A stretch of DNA of 64,000 bases from Nymphaea colorata (Eukaryota > Streptophyta > Magnoliopsida > Nymphaeales > Nymphaeaceae): the NCBI RefSeq assembly GCF_008831285.2, contig NC_045143.1:1461503-1525502 (forward strand). Reading direction: 5' to 3'. Positions 12,056-25,196 of this stretch are shown here, one piece after another. The position numbers and the translations under genes were made by a program. Under the pieces are notes generated by a model. It saw only the letters and a program-made list of their open reading frames with translations, did no database searches and had not been told where the DNA came from. The first letter of the stretch is position 1, and every line of letters begins with the position of its first letter.

Positions 12056-15013
12056 ATGGCCAACTGCAGGCGATTGCTTCTGCCTCTGTTATTAATCCTT
12101 TGCGTCATCTCCGCCTCTGCCCAGCGTAAGCATCCTCTCCTGCATCCCTCACGTCGTCCTCCTACAAAAGCCACTTTCTTCGATCTTTTTCTGTCTCAGT
12201 AAACGTAGAGTTTCTTCCGTTGCTTTTCATTATCGCCATTAAAATCATTGACGTGTTTCCGTAAGATCAAGATAAGAGGCTGAGGTCTGTGAAAATTTCA
12301 AACGTTCTAGCAGGAACCACTATCTGGTAGACGGACTCTATGCCTAGAAGGCGCATTCTCTGTGTCGAACTCTTGACGATTCACAGGACTTCGAAGAAAA
12401 AATTCTCTACCAATACAATTAACTGAGTTTGAATCGCACAACAGCAAGAAGACCTATCTCACTTTCTTATATCCATTATATCCAGAAACATCTTCTAGAT
12501 AACGAATAAGTTGTTTGGGGAAACCACAAAATAGATGCTTAGTTAGAATAATATTCACATGTCCATTCCGTGATCTACTTAAATTTTGCAGTGCCTTTGA
12601 ATGTTGACTGCGGAACCACCGGCAAAACTGCGGGATACTTGAGCATGACATGGGTCGGTGACGAACAGTATGTAACGTCGGGCCAATCTGCGACGGTGCG
12701 GATCGACCACAACCTCATACCGCCACTCACTACTCTCCGGTACTTCCCTCATCAGAGAAAAAACTGCTACTCCTTCCCTAGCGTGGGCCAAGGCTTGAAG
12801 ATCCTTGTTCGCGCTTGGTTTTATTATGGCAACTACGACGGCTTGTCCTCTCCACCAACATTTGATCTTCTTTTCAACGGAAACAGCTGGGGGACGGTGT
12901 TTCTTTCGGAAGATAATGGTTCTGCAGCCTTTGAGATGGTCTACGTCACCAAAGTTGATGACATTAGTGTTTGTTTGGCTCGTACCAAGCCCACCAACGT
13001 TCCCTTCATCAACTCTCTTGAAATAAAGAAGCTGGAGGAAGACATGTATCAAGAAATGGACATCAACCGTCCTTTGCAGCTTATTGGCAGATACGCCTAT
13101 GCATTATCGGCCAATTATATCAGGTAAAGTTCTTGAATGTGAAAGAGGTGCAGTACTAATTGTACCCAACATCAAGTACCAAACGATTAATATCTTTTTG
13201 CAGGTACCCCGATGATCCCTACGATCGACTCTGGGGTGCTTTTACCAACTATTCGACCGGGTTAAGTCCGCTGAGGAGGAGTTCTGACCCGAGCTCCGAC
13301 CTAGCAGACAGACCACCGGCTGCTGTTCTGCGGCAGGCAATTACGCCATCATCCACTCTAGCATCTAACATGACCGTCCCCACCCTCATGTGGTCGACGT
13401 CGCCGAAGCCTCATTACGTTACTTTTTATTTCGTGGAGATGTTGCCCAACGCCAGCAGGTCGTTCGACTTCTACTTGGACGATCAGAAATCTTATCCCGA
13501 GACAATCGTTCCAAACGGGACAGTGTTGGAGATTGGGGGCTCCAACATGTCACTCTCGACCAGCTCGGTGTTCTCGCTGGTGAGAGCCAAAGGCTCCACT
13601 CTGCCCCCTTTAATAAGCGCGGCAGAGTTCTATATAATCGGTGATGCTTGGAGCGTCGTTGCAACGGCCAGTTCAGACGGTATGTCTTCCCTCTCTCCCT
13701 CGGTATCTCCCTCTTCCTCTCTTTTATGTCTTCTTATTCTTTGGATGTTGGTGTTGGTCCACAGTGAAGGCGTTGAGTGAGTTTCAGAAGAGTTATCTGC
13801 AACTCCAGCCATGGAGCGGCGATCCTTGCCTTCCCATGGGGTATGCCTGGGAATGGGTCAACTGCAGCTCTGATTCCAAGCCTCGAGTTACTGCACTGTA
13901 AGTTTTACGTAGTGTCACCAACAACGCAGCAAACAAAAAATTGACCGGTTCACCTGAATCCCTTTTGAATTTGTCAATAACATAAAATAATTATTAATAC
14001 ACACATAAACATATTTAAAAGTACAAAATAATTAGAAGCTGGCATATGGCACCCAGTTCGAGCTGCGTGCACCAGCTCCTGCAATGGTATTTTATTTTTT
14101 TTATCATGACACGTAAATTTTAGTCCTTTTATTTTTTTAATAATATTCTTTTTATCTTTTTCAAAACTTCTTTTTTTTGCGCTTTAGACTTTATCAAGAA
14201 TATGCCTCGAGTTTCTCCGCCTATCCAAATGCCTTTCAGATTTTTTTTTGTTTTGTGGCTTATTCCGCCTCAAAAAAAAATACCATAGTTTTCATAAGCA
14301 CTAAGCTTCTGTATTATATTATGCAGAAATGTGAATCGTCCGTTGAGGCTTCTCACTCGTTGGGGACCCGAACCTGGGTCGACCCGAATTTGAGGTGGAC
14401 CTGGAGCACGTGCCTAGTAAGCCATGTTCGCCCGTCATTTTTGCAATAAAAAGAAAAAGAAAAAAAAAAGGTCCGAATTTCCTTGGCGACGATCAGCACG
14501 CAAATGGTTAACTAGGGGCGACTACAAGTTAAAATATAATTGGAAGACTGGGAAAGGGTAGTTGCTATTTTACTTTTATTATATTTTATAAAGCAATTCT
14601 TTTGAAACTTCTTACGTATATTTTTCTCCTTTTTTTTGGGGCTTAAGTTATAGTTTTTTATAAAGTTGTGAATGGATATGATTCTTAATTAGGTCGGATT
14701 GGATTTCGAATGCAGTTGAAGCTCCAATAAGGTTTTAGAAAGACCAATTGCCTGAGTCTACACACATTTATTTTTCTATAAAAATCATTGTGTGCATTTA
14801 ATAGACCACACTGGATTCGATGGAATTCCTGCAAAACGCTCTTGCTCAAAACTGAATTGTTCCAAGAATCAATCCGTAATCAACTTTATGCCTTCGCAAT
14901 TTCTTTTGACTTGATTATGCTATAATCACAGAGTTTCACATAATTGAAAGTAAAGATTAGTGCGCAATTAATGCTTATATTCAGTGATATTTATTTTTCA
15001 CAAAATTTTTTAC

Positions 15014-15106
<93 letters not shown>

Positions 15107-18100
15107 CACATCTTATAATAACATAGCCGGAATATTAGCGCTATAATTTTTCTTTTCATACATGAATCTCCAATGTTGTCAATGTTCGTGCGTTTTACAT
15201 GTCAACAAAACAAAATATACTATAAATATTTTTTAGTTTGTCAAGACAAAATAATATTAAAATTGGGGTGCGAATGACATCATAATGGCAGAAATCTCAT
15301 ATACATTAAGTTAAAAAACAAGGTCCTATGTTTCGAAAAATGATATCGCTCGTTTGGTTTGGCTATATATATTTACAAATGAGACTTTCAACATTATAAC
15401 ATTTAAAAATGTAGTAGATATACCAAAAGGATCTTATAGCTACTTTCCTCCCAGATAAATTACAGGTTCTCGTACTTCGTACATGCAATGTATTATGTTC
15501 CTACCAATAAATCATTAAAAATCACGTATACCCAAAGTTGTGGAACAGGGAATATCAAAGCTCAAATTAACCGGACTGGTAGTCTGGTCCTACTGTTTAT
15601 GCTCACATTGTTTTGTCTTTTCTGCACAGGTACTTAAGTGGTTATGCACTCAGCGGCCCCCTTGCAGACTTCAGTGGCTTGACTGCTCTTCAAACAATGT
15701 AAGTTAGTTTGAGTTTTGCTGAACAGGCACTCTTTCAGAAGTTTCTATATCCTAACAGGCACTCATATAGTTTTGTCATATGAACAAAAATGCAAATATT
15801 TGAAGCAGAGAATATAAAAATAAAGAAATATTGAGAACCTGCTGCCCACACCAGCCTAGGGGCTAGAAGCCACATCCTTTGAGTGCCCTTACAAGGATTT
15901 CACTCATATAAACTTTGTTCTTTTTCTTGTTCGACAGTGATTTGCACAACAACAGCTTGAGTGGAAACATCCCTGAATTCCTTGGTGAACTTCCTAATCT
16001 GCGGCTGTTGTAAGTACAGAACCGTCATAGCTTTCTTTAAGTTGCAGCAATCTATCTAAAAAATTCATTGACGTATTTGCAACAACTCTGTACCTAAGGA
16101 TTTTTGGACTTGATTCAATTTAACAAATTTCAGCTGCTCATAATTTCAACATATTGCAGAAACCTGGCTGACAACCAATTTAATGGATCGGTGCCTTCAT
16201 CACTTACTGACAAATCAAGAGGAATAATTTTGAAGTAGGTGACCAGTCCAACACTGTTCACCTTGTTTTGTTACTCTTCAATCTTTTGTTAATGTCGACT
16301 GAGACCCTCTCTTCCTCTTGTAGCATATCAGACAACAACTTCCCAAACAACAATCATCCGGGCAACCAAAGTGATTCCACGAACAACTCAAAGAAGACCA
16401 ACTGGGGAATAGTAGCTGGAGCAACCATTGGTCTGTCGTGTTCCTTCTGCTCTTGGTGTTGCTTGCTATCTTCATTGTCAAGAGGCGAAGAACTCTTGGT
16501 ACAACGTCTAGCAAGACCCTCTTTCTGCTCTTCTATTTCGCTTAACTTATAGAAGTTTGGGTATTTTGTTTAACTGGATTTATAGATCAATAGTTCATAC
16601 CTTCATCGGGTCAGGGCAGCGTCAGGATCTGAGGTTCTGAAAGCAGATATAGTTCAAGCCCAAACTGTACTTTGCCCGATAACAACGAGAAATATGTTTA
16701 GGAATATGAAAAAATTAAATGGCATCCCTTAAAATAATATTTTGTTCTTCATAATAACTATTGGATTTTCCTATACTATTTTTTTTTTCAGATGTGCCAG
16801 TCATTAATCCCAGACTGACAGTGCTGCCAGAACAGGCGATCAAGCATGAATTCTCTCATGCAGAGATAGTGGAGATCACCAACAATTTTGAAACAGTCAT
16901 TGGTGAAGGAGGATCTGGCAATGTCTACCATGGTCGACTTAATAATGGTCTTGAAGTCGCCGTTAAAGTGCTAAAGGATTCGCTTGAACGAGGAACCAAG
17001 GAGTTTGTAGCAGAGGTCTGTTTTTTATTCTAATGGCTTCATCACATTCTTAATTCGTAAATATATGTTTAACGATCGTGAATTGTTACTTTTTTTAGGT
17101 AAAGCTGTTGATGACTGTTCACCATAAATGCGTAGTGTCGTTTATCGGGTACTGCGAGGAGGATGGAAAACTGATTCTTCTTTATGAGTACATGAGTGGT
17201 GGCAATCTAAGGCAGCTATTGTCAGGTAGGTCACTTTGACAAATTGATCAATAATTTGTCTGTCATTTACTTTCGACCTAAAATGAGATGAAGATGAACC
17301 ATATCACTAATGGAAGTGTGAAATTCAACCTAAAGAAGGTCAAGATTTCATTATCCAGCATGTAAGTATCATTAATCATAATGATATAAAGAGGCCTTGC
17401 AGGAAGAAGAAATTGTTCTTAATGACCATGTTTTTTCATTTCCCAACACTAGTTTCCACCTGGCTTAGGGGGATGGAGACAGCACCATTTCAGTTGAGGT
17501 GCTCTGCCTAACCCCAGCTTGTCTACAAGCAAACGTCAGATGGGCAAAAATGGAGAAATATATAATGCTAGAACAGAAACAAAATATTTTATATAAAACA
17601 AAACAAATGCCAATTTAGTCACTAATTAGCATTTATATTGAATTTCTTCTTTTGCAGGAAAGGGTAGCACATCTGTACTTTTGACATGGAAGACGAGACT
17701 TCAGATGGCACTCAGTGTGGCAACAGGTCCAATTAAGCTTCCCTACCAACCAACCATTGCGGAGTTCTCTTGTCTTATCAATTTTGTTTAGATTAAAGAA
17801 ATTAAAGTTCTTCTTGCTTTCTGATAGTGTGCTTTCTTGAAAGCTACATTCAGGGTGTTATCCAGCAATCATTCACAGGGATGTAAAAACAACAAACATT
17901 CTTTTGAGTGGAAAGATGGAGGCAAAAGTAGCAGATTTTGGTTTGTCCAAATTTGGCCACAAGGACGATGTGACAATGTTATCAACTGTAGTTGCCGGCA
18001 CTCCTGGATATATGGATCCTGAGTATGTCTTTTCCTATCACATGAATCTGCTTGGGTTCATCCCCTGACATGGTCGTCTTGACTACCCTCTAAACAGAGC

Positions 18101-19295
18101 TGCACCTAATACAAGAGAACACCCGAAAATGGGAACATGGTAGGAAATAAACGTCAGAATTCCCCTATCTCCAATCGAAAAAGAAAAATCTTATATTAAT
18201 TCAAAATAAATAAAGATTTCCTCGAAGAATTTTCTTGTACTTCAAGAAATTTCTTATGAGAATGGTATTCAGCTCAGTTGAACAATTCTAAAATAAGAAA
18301 GAAGTGAAAAAGGTTTCCTCCAGGATGAAATGTTCTCTGCTTCCTAACTGTGCAACCCTCGTCTCAAGTTTAGCCTACGTAGCTGCTCTTGTGCCTGCTG
18401 GCTTATAATTCATGTAACCAAATCAATTGAATAGTTGCTTAGTAGAAAATGTCATTTCATATGAAAGAAATAGAAAACTTTATTCTTGTCTAAAGAAGAA
18501 AGGAGGACAAATTAAGGGGTACTATGTGTGTGCTCCTACAGATGATGGTCATGAACTCATGCTCAACAAGGTGAGCTCATTGTCAATTGGCATGCTTGAA
18601 AGTTAGTCCACAGCGCCAAGCCTTAATTATTTATATTTTTGTCTAATAATTGGACAGTCACTCCGCCTTAATATAGTTAGTCCAGCTGACTTTACTTAAC
18701 TTTGGCTGATAATTCTGCTTTCACAACACAGTACGCACATGCATAGAAGAGATTTGCTTCCTGAAGATGTTTATGTTGATTTTATCAATGGCCTAACAAG
18801 GTTGTCTCTTTGACAATTGTAAAAGTAACCTAAGCAGGATCTTCAACTGTCTCTACTATTTGCAGGTACTGCAGTACTAACATGGTCACAAAAAAAAGCG
18901 ATGTCTATAGCTTTGGTGTGGTTCTCTTTGAGCTTATCACTGGATATCCTCCATTGTTTAATGTGTCAGGAGAATGTTTTCATATAGTTCAGTGGGCAAC
19001 ATCAAGACTAACTCGAGGAGACATCGATGGTGTTGCTGACCCAAGGCTGAGAGGGCAATATGAAGTAAACTCCATGTGGAAAGTTTCAGATATAGCAATG
19101 TCATGCACTGCTCCATCATCCGAGATGAGGCCTCACATGAGTGATGTAGTAAACCAATTGAAGGAGGCCATTGAAGCAGAGACTTGTTATCAGCAGAGGA
19201 CTGGCAACTCATCTGCAGAGGGTCAACATTCCTCATCATCTTATGGATTTTCCAGCTCACATGTGTCAACTTCAACCTTACCAGTGGCAAGGTAG
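12056..19295 (+). CDS. Malectin-like LRR receptor kinase (LRR-I type), copy 2
   Basis: Exons: 12056-12125, 12592-13123, 13204-13679, 13765-13897, 15630-15698, 15938-16009, 16160-16234, 16324-16498, 16792-17015, 17099-17225, 17658-17726, 17854-18022, 18866-19295. Phases agree with copy 1. The product would be about 873 aa: signal peptide ([17 protein letters not shown]), malectin-like domain, WSGDPC motif, short LRR block, membrane helix, kinase with intact glycine loop ([12 protein letters not shown]), VAVKV lysine, HRDVK and DFG. Two oddities: one base is missing near 16430 in the membrane-helix exon, which shifts the frame, and 14 bp are missing at the exon 12 acceptor, where a new CAG at 17851-17853 keeps frame but drops seven residues (LDYLHSS). 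The family acts at the plasma membrane in immunity and symbiosis. It may be a functional gene with an assembly error, a truncated product or a young pseudogene. Confidence 0.75.
13898..15629 (+). other. Enlarged intron 4 of copy 2
   Basis: The intron is 1732 nt against 528 nt in copy 1 (2917-3444). The extra DNA includes an AT microsatellite at 15014-15104. No coding domain was recognised. Confidence 0.5.
15014..15104. repeat. AT dinucleotide microsatellite
   Basis: About 90 bp of almost pure (AT)n, interrupted once near 15024. It lies in an intron and creates a meaningless Tyr-Ile reading frame. Confidence 0.95.
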
Positions 19296-21320
19296 TTAGT
19301 CTTCCACTAAAGTTTCAAGTTCTTATGAGGCAATTTAGTGGATAACTTTTTTTTTTGTTGGTCTTATGTGACGTACGTGAGTTTGTTTTATTGAACATTT
19401 ATCTGTTACTTTTGTTCGCATAAGCACGCACTGTGCAGAAAAGTGTGAAAGGCAATAAACATTCTCGTTATATGTCTGAATTGTTGTGTAATTTGTAATT
19501 TGCTGAGGCATGGATTACTAGCCACTCATTCTTCTTATTTTAAGCTCCTCTATCCTATATTCATTCACTCTTGTCAACTGATGTAATTGGTGTACATATT
19601 ACAAAAACTTTATTTCCTTCAAACCCTATAATACTGTACCCACGGAAAACAAGACATCTACCGAGGACAATACAGCCAAACAATAACTTTTATCCACTAT
19701 CGAGGATTGGTATAAGATCATTCGAAAATCCTTAGACATGCTTATCACATCCGTGTCCCAAAAGTAGAGCAGGTCATCGGAAACATGTTAACCATCAAAC
19801 AAATTGCAAATCTTCTAAGAAATTAATTGCTAAGGATGTAAATTCTGCTGACAGATCCAATTATAATATGTTTGACTCAGATTATAGGCTATCTCATTGC
19901 ATGCCATGATCATCTAGCATATCAGAGAACAGTTATATTCCAGAGATCCAAATTTTCACGTACGAGAAAACTTGCTGATGGAGAGTGCTTGCATATAATA
20001 TGTATATTCTCTAGCACCCAATTTCAATAGTTCTCATATTAAGCTCCTAAAATGATGTGCTCACTTGGTCAGCGAAAACTATTTGTTTACTTACTAAAAT
20101 AACTTCAAAGTTTTTATTGGCGAATTTTAATGGAATTTGAGCCACTGAAATTTCAGCTCTTTGGAAGTACATACAGGCATAAAGTCTATCTAGTTCCGAT
20201 GCAACACATATGTTATATGGTAATCAATGACATGCACAATGAACCTTCGATCGAGCAAAAGCACATTCATGTAAGTTTTCCACACGGGCCTGACATGGAT
20301 GCATTTCTACAAATTCCAGTTGCCATTTGATATATAATATTGACTTCTGGGACGGAATATATAATAATTATGAAAATGAAAGGGAGATGTGAATTTTACC
20401 CTTCACTCTTTTCCTTTCTTCGTTGGAAGCACCAATAGCCTTAGCCAATTTGGTTTTCTTTGAGCCCAGCAGCCCTTTTCCAGTAAAAAAATTTTGAACC
20501 TAGAATCAGGCTACGCCGCATTAAGAAAAATATCGCATTTGGACATTGAGTTTGAAAATATCACATGAACGTGCATGGAGCATTAATATTTATTAACCAA
20601 CGACCAAGATTTCATCAAATCATTCGACAGTTTTTTTGATATTTTTTAACGTTCTCGTCATTTTTTTGATAATTCTGCATTCCGTATGTACGTCTTTTCA
20701 AGATTTTAACAAGAGAAAATCGCCTGATTACCTAAAAAACTGAGAGGATATAATTCAACATATAGCCTCTAGATGATATAAACCTCCAGAACAGAACATG
20801 GTCCTTGTTTTCGGAAACTTTCAGTCGAGAAAAAAGGATCGAGAAGAGGGTGGCAAGGTGGCCTGAGAGAGCTCGCTTCATTTGTTTTGATTATTTTGAG
20901 CGGATGAGTATTTCAGGTCTGGCTGAGGATAGAAGTTCAGGCTTACTTTCCGTATTGATTATTTTACCGCACTTGAAACCTCCTTTCCATTCCCCAAGTG
21001 CAACCCAAGTTAACAAAGCAACCTGTTGTTCAAATTCTAAGAAGGAGATAGTTGCGATAATTCCAACTCAGCAACGATATCTCTGAAACAGAGGGTGAGA
21101 TGTTGTCACCGATTCTAGCAAATCTGAGCAGATTTCGAGAAAAGAGAAACTTTCTTGGTGAGACTGTTTGTGGAAGAAAAGTTATTGTCGAGAAAGATAT
21201 AGTTACAGGAAATTGACAATTATAAATCCTTCCACACGTTCTGATTTGATCGAAACAAGGCACATGTAAGTATTTTAAATCGTTGCGGACACAAGGCGCT
21301 GTTTCTGAGACGATCCCTCT
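19296..21320. other. Intergenic DNA, no gene seen
   Basis: It starts with the 3' flank of copy 2, which resembles that of copy 1. The remainder is AT-rich. Short open frames (for example 20130-20330 and 20805-21086) show no domain, signal peptide or splice context that would support them. Confidence 0.5.
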
Positions 21321-22033
21321 TTAGCAACAACAGCAGCAGCAACAACACACGGATAACAGGGCCAACATCACCAGAAACACCACCAAACAGATCAGGATAG
21401 CCCATGGTTGCAAAAGTTTTCGCTTCAGACCGTCCTCCGTGGAGATCGCCCGGACGGATCCTTCTAGTTGTATGGTGTTCACAAACGCCGTGTTTTTATG
21501 ATCACCGGCCGGAACTCCCAAGCAGATGTTGATGTTGCCGGACTCTGCCACGAACGTCAGCGGATATGTCACCGTATTATAACTCGTGACGACGTTCTTC
21601 CATGTGTAGTTGTCGTACCGAACCCGAAACTCTGGGGGGCGGTTAGTCCCATCGTAGTTTCCGTAGTAGAAATTGGTGGTAACAGTAACCATACCTCCCG
21701 CTATTGCCATGCCGGTCAAATTGTAGCAGGCGGTCATGAAGCCCGGAAAATAACGAAGGTGGGTCAGGGGTTCAGACAGTGAGGAATTTCCAGCAACCTT
21801 TCCAGCCGTTCCAATGTTGATGTAGTCGCGGTCCCCAATCCACTCCGCGCCATCATCATCGGTGAAGGAATCGGCCCTTCCGCAAGCAATGTTCACGGAC
21901 GCTGAAAGAATGTGCCACCATTTTGAGATCTTTGAACAAGGAAGCGCTGAAAGTATGTGGGTGATGAATGCTTACCACCGGAAACGAGTGCTGCATGGAG
22001 GGCAAGAAATAGTAGCAGCGACAATGGCCGCAT
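21321..22033 (-). CDS. Kinase-less malectin-like membrane protein with poly-Cys tail
   Basis: Two exons, 22033-21976 and 21901-21321, joined by GT/AG sites with consistent phase, give 212 aa. Exon 1 starts at ATG 22033 and encodes a signal peptide (MRPLSLLLFLALHAALVSG). Exon 2 encodes one malectin-like domain: VNIACGRADSFTDDDG, then [17 protein letters not shown] and AFVNTIQLE, all also recognisable in the LRR-I ectodomains nearby. A hydrophobic helix (ILICLVVFLVMLALLSV) follows. The chain ends in eight consecutive cysteines, encoded by a TGT/TGC run, and a TAA. No kinase or LRR follows. It should be a single-pass surface protein with an almost absent cytosolic side. Known relatives are the malectin-domain proteins without kinases found in plants. 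A further downstream exon cannot be fully excluded. Confidence 0.8.
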
Positions 22034-23026
22034 CCTCGCGACAATTCAAGAATGGGGGGCCCCTGGATCTAATTATTGAAGAAGATTGAAGTTCGCAGGC
22101 ATTTGAAAATTTGTGCTGTCTACTTTTGATGAACGCGGAGAGGGGGTTGGATTGGATTGCAGGTCGTCGGTTTCTTTTTCTCTCTTTTGATTAATTTATG
22201 TAGCGTCTGTTGGCCGGCTCCTAATGCGGACTGCACGTCCTTGATGTTCTTCGTCAAACGTTACATGTTGGCGTCTTGGTTACAAAACTCTGTGCTGAAA
22301 CCAGCTTTATTTCATGGACTTGACGTCAATTCCAAGTCCATTATATATGAAGTTTTGATTTTATAGAATTGGAATTGGTGTTGCGCTAGATGAGTACCGA
22401 TTAGTGGGCTTTTGATGAATTGAAATTCTAAGCCATGTTGGCCGGCACTCCATTAATCACATCGAAGCTTGTGGGCTCATTTGGTGGAGCTTCATTAATT
22501 ATGTTTCACAGAGATGCGAAAGATCAGGAAGAAAAACTGGCACCTAGAAATGCTCTTATGGCCAGCTTATAGGTACTCAACGTTATCTTTACAACCAGTA
22601 AGGTCATAAACAATAAAGAACTGAAATTTTTACCTTTGCTGTATCAAGAAAGGGGTTGTGTGTTTGACACATCTGAATCTTTAATTGGATCTAATGTTGG
22701 CAGAAATTAAATATACTGGCATGGCATGTGCACCATCACAAAATCACAAATAAGTGACCTGAAATTCGACCTTACTCAGATTCTTTGGTTGGTACATACG
22801 TTTTCGTTTTGGAATGGACAAACAACTGCCATCGAAGTTTATTACCAAGTAAAAAAAATAACATTCGTCTTTTTAATTAAAAGAAAGAAAAGAAAAAGGC
22901 AAACTGATAGATGGCATTCTTCATGATCACGAAGACTTGGGCCTACGCGTTTTGAATTGCAATTGACTTGAAGAAGGAATTAAGAGAAATACAATGAAGT
23001 TTGACAGCCTAAGCAACCAGGAGAAA
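22034..23026. other. Intergenic DNA between the two short malectin genes
   Basis: About 1 kb between two genes read from the same strand. It should hold the promoter of the poly-Cys gene (near 22034-22400) and the 3' end of the Gly/Gln-tail gene. No other feature was recognised. Confidence 0.4.
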
Positions 23027-25196
23027 TCATGGGCCTGCAGGATATGGCTTGACACCTTGTGGATTTTGTTGAACACCATCAAAGCCTTGTCCGTAAGGAG
23101 ATGCTGCAGATTGGCCCATGGCACCTTGTCCCCCAGCACCTGCAATTTTTAGATTTTAATTAGAGTCACGAAACATCACGAAAAGGAGTTTTGGTCTCGA
23201 AAGATCTGCGAGATAGACCATCCTGTGGCTAATTAAACTTTTGCATGATCTTGATGTGGAACATGTGAATAAATAATCTGCTGAAAACTTGTCTGCAACA
23301 AAAATCTGAGTTCCATCGGTTTCAGAAATTCAAGTCTAAATTTGAGTCCGAGTTCAACTCGATCAGGAAAGGTCCAATTAAGTCGAGGATGATAAATAAT
23401 GAATCGGACCCGAGGCCGAACCCGGTGCATTTTTACATCCCTCAGATGCGACTCGCTACCCGCCAAACTGGCCAACTATGAATGACATTTACCTAAAAAT
23501 AAATGTTTGACTTCCTCTCGCACTGAATCGATACAAAGACTTGACTGCTTGGTTCCCCAAGATATCCTAAAATATTTGAAAACGAAATCTTAATTTATAG
23601 CATAACTACACAAAACTTGTACAGTTGACATTGAAATTCTTGGTGATCACAGCCTGTATTTTGTCATGTTTAAAAATGAAGTAGGAAAGATCTCACGTCC
23701 CTTGCGGAAGACGCGTTGGGATATCGAATGACTGAGATTTGCTCCAAAATAAAGGTTGAGTCACCTATTGAATCCTAGAAGATATTCTAAAGTCTTTAAA
23801 AAAAAATTGAAAGCGTATGAGGATAAAGACAGTAGTGAAATTATATATGCAGCACGCATGGCATTCACGATTTCTTCTACAAGTTATGGCTCATCTGATC
23901 TCCCTACTCGAAGATAAGAGAGTTTTGGCGCTACCAATTAATTTGTTGTAGGATTTTGGCAAACTTATGTTTTGAATCTTTCGCCTAAGAACCTAATAGT
24001 AATATAAAGTTCTCAAGAAAAGATGATCGAATGACCAACAGAGGTTCTGGCTGGTGATCATTCTACCAGTGGTTGGATTTTCATTTCATTTGAAATTAGT
24101 TGTGGCTCTCAGTTGTGCAATCACAGTTTGATTTTTATAGGTAGATATTATTGTGAAAACTAGAAGTTTGTGCACTACCGGATTCCTGGAAAGGCTCATG
24201 TGGTCTTTACCATTAATCATATAAGAGATGAAGACTCGTTTTCTGCTCTTGGAAAAAAAAGAAAGAAAATTTGATGATCAGAGCAAAGATCTAATGCACC
24301 GCTCGATCCTTCTCTGTTTTACCCTCTTTTGCACTGCTTTTTCAATGAAGCATCTATGGAAACTAAGTCTGCTGCGTACCTTGGTATGCACCCTGCTGTA
24401 TTGCGAGCCGTGCCATGTTCCTCTGCCTTGAGACCAGCAGGAAAACCGTCACGCCGGCTACCACCAGAAAGATCACGATGACCACCGGCACCGCAATGAT
24501 CGCCTTCCCCTTTTTCTTCTTGCCGGAGATCACGAGGGCGGTGTTGCTGGCGGAGTTCAGGAGAACGCTGTTGACACCGGAGCCTTCTACCTGAATGGTG
24601 TTCACGAACGCCGTGTTCGTGAAATCGTCTATGGGAACGCCGAAGCAGATGTTGACGGTGGCGGACAAGGCCTTATATGTCAAGGAATAGGTGACCGTCT
24701 CGGAGCCGGTGGAGATGGTCATCTCGGGATTGCCGTCATACTGAACTTGAAACTGAGGAGGACTGTCCTTCCCATCAAAGTTGCCGTAGTAGAAGTTCGT
24801 CGTGACGTTGACGGAACTTCCGACGGTTATCTGGTCAAAGTAGTAGCAAGTTCGCGTGATGAACCATCGTAGGTGGGTGAGAGATTCCGGCAGGCCGGCG
24901 GTGTCGTTGACCACCGCTGGAACACCCAGAGTGGCGAAAGTGCCGTCTCCAGTCCACGACGTCCCGTCGGAGTCGGTGAACGAGTCGCTTCTTCCGCAGG
25001 CGACGTTCAGGGACCCTGATCAAGGTAAGAACAGTTTGTTAATTCATGCACAGAGAGAGTACTACAAGTATAAGGAAAAAGTTGACGAAGAAGATGATGA
25101 TGATAGTTGAGGGGAGAAGTCACCAGCAGAGGCGAGCGCTAAGTTGAGAGCCAAGAATAGTAGCAGGGCTACTGGCCGGAGGGAAATTTCGGCCAT
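23027..25196 (-). CDS. Kinase-less malectin-like membrane protein with Gly/Gln-rich tail
   Basis: Three exons, 25196-25124, 25015-24380 and 23139-23027, have matching phases (1 and 1) and give 273 aa. Exon 1 from ATG 25196 encodes a signal peptide (MAEISLRPVALLLFLALNLA). Exon 2 holds one malectin-like domain (LNVACGRSDSFTDSDG, LTHLRWF, NFYYGNFDG, AFVNTIQVE), a Lys-rich stretch and a membrane helix (IIAVPVVIVIFLVVAGVTVF). Its reading would run on to a stop at 24363, but a good donor (GTACGC) sits at 24379. The last exon continues the composition smoothly: AYQG joins to AGGQGAMGQSAASPYGQGF and ends PYPAGP-stop. The tail is short, disordered and cytosolic. The first intron is 108 nt and the second about 1.24 kb. 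Same subfamily as the neighbour at 21321-22033. Function unknown; a co-receptor or wall-binding role is inference. Confidence 0.8.

Noticed and set aside
12579-13052. Minus-strand frame of 157 aa
   Set aside because: Antisense to the malectin exon of LRR-I copy 2.
14944-15126. Open frame rich in Tyr-Ile repeats
   Set aside because: It is the translation of an AT microsatellite inside an intron.
22157-22366. Possible small secreted peptide gene near the malectin genes
   Set aside because: It has a hydrophobic start but no cleavage-like context, no RALF or other peptide signature and no conserved cysteine pattern.
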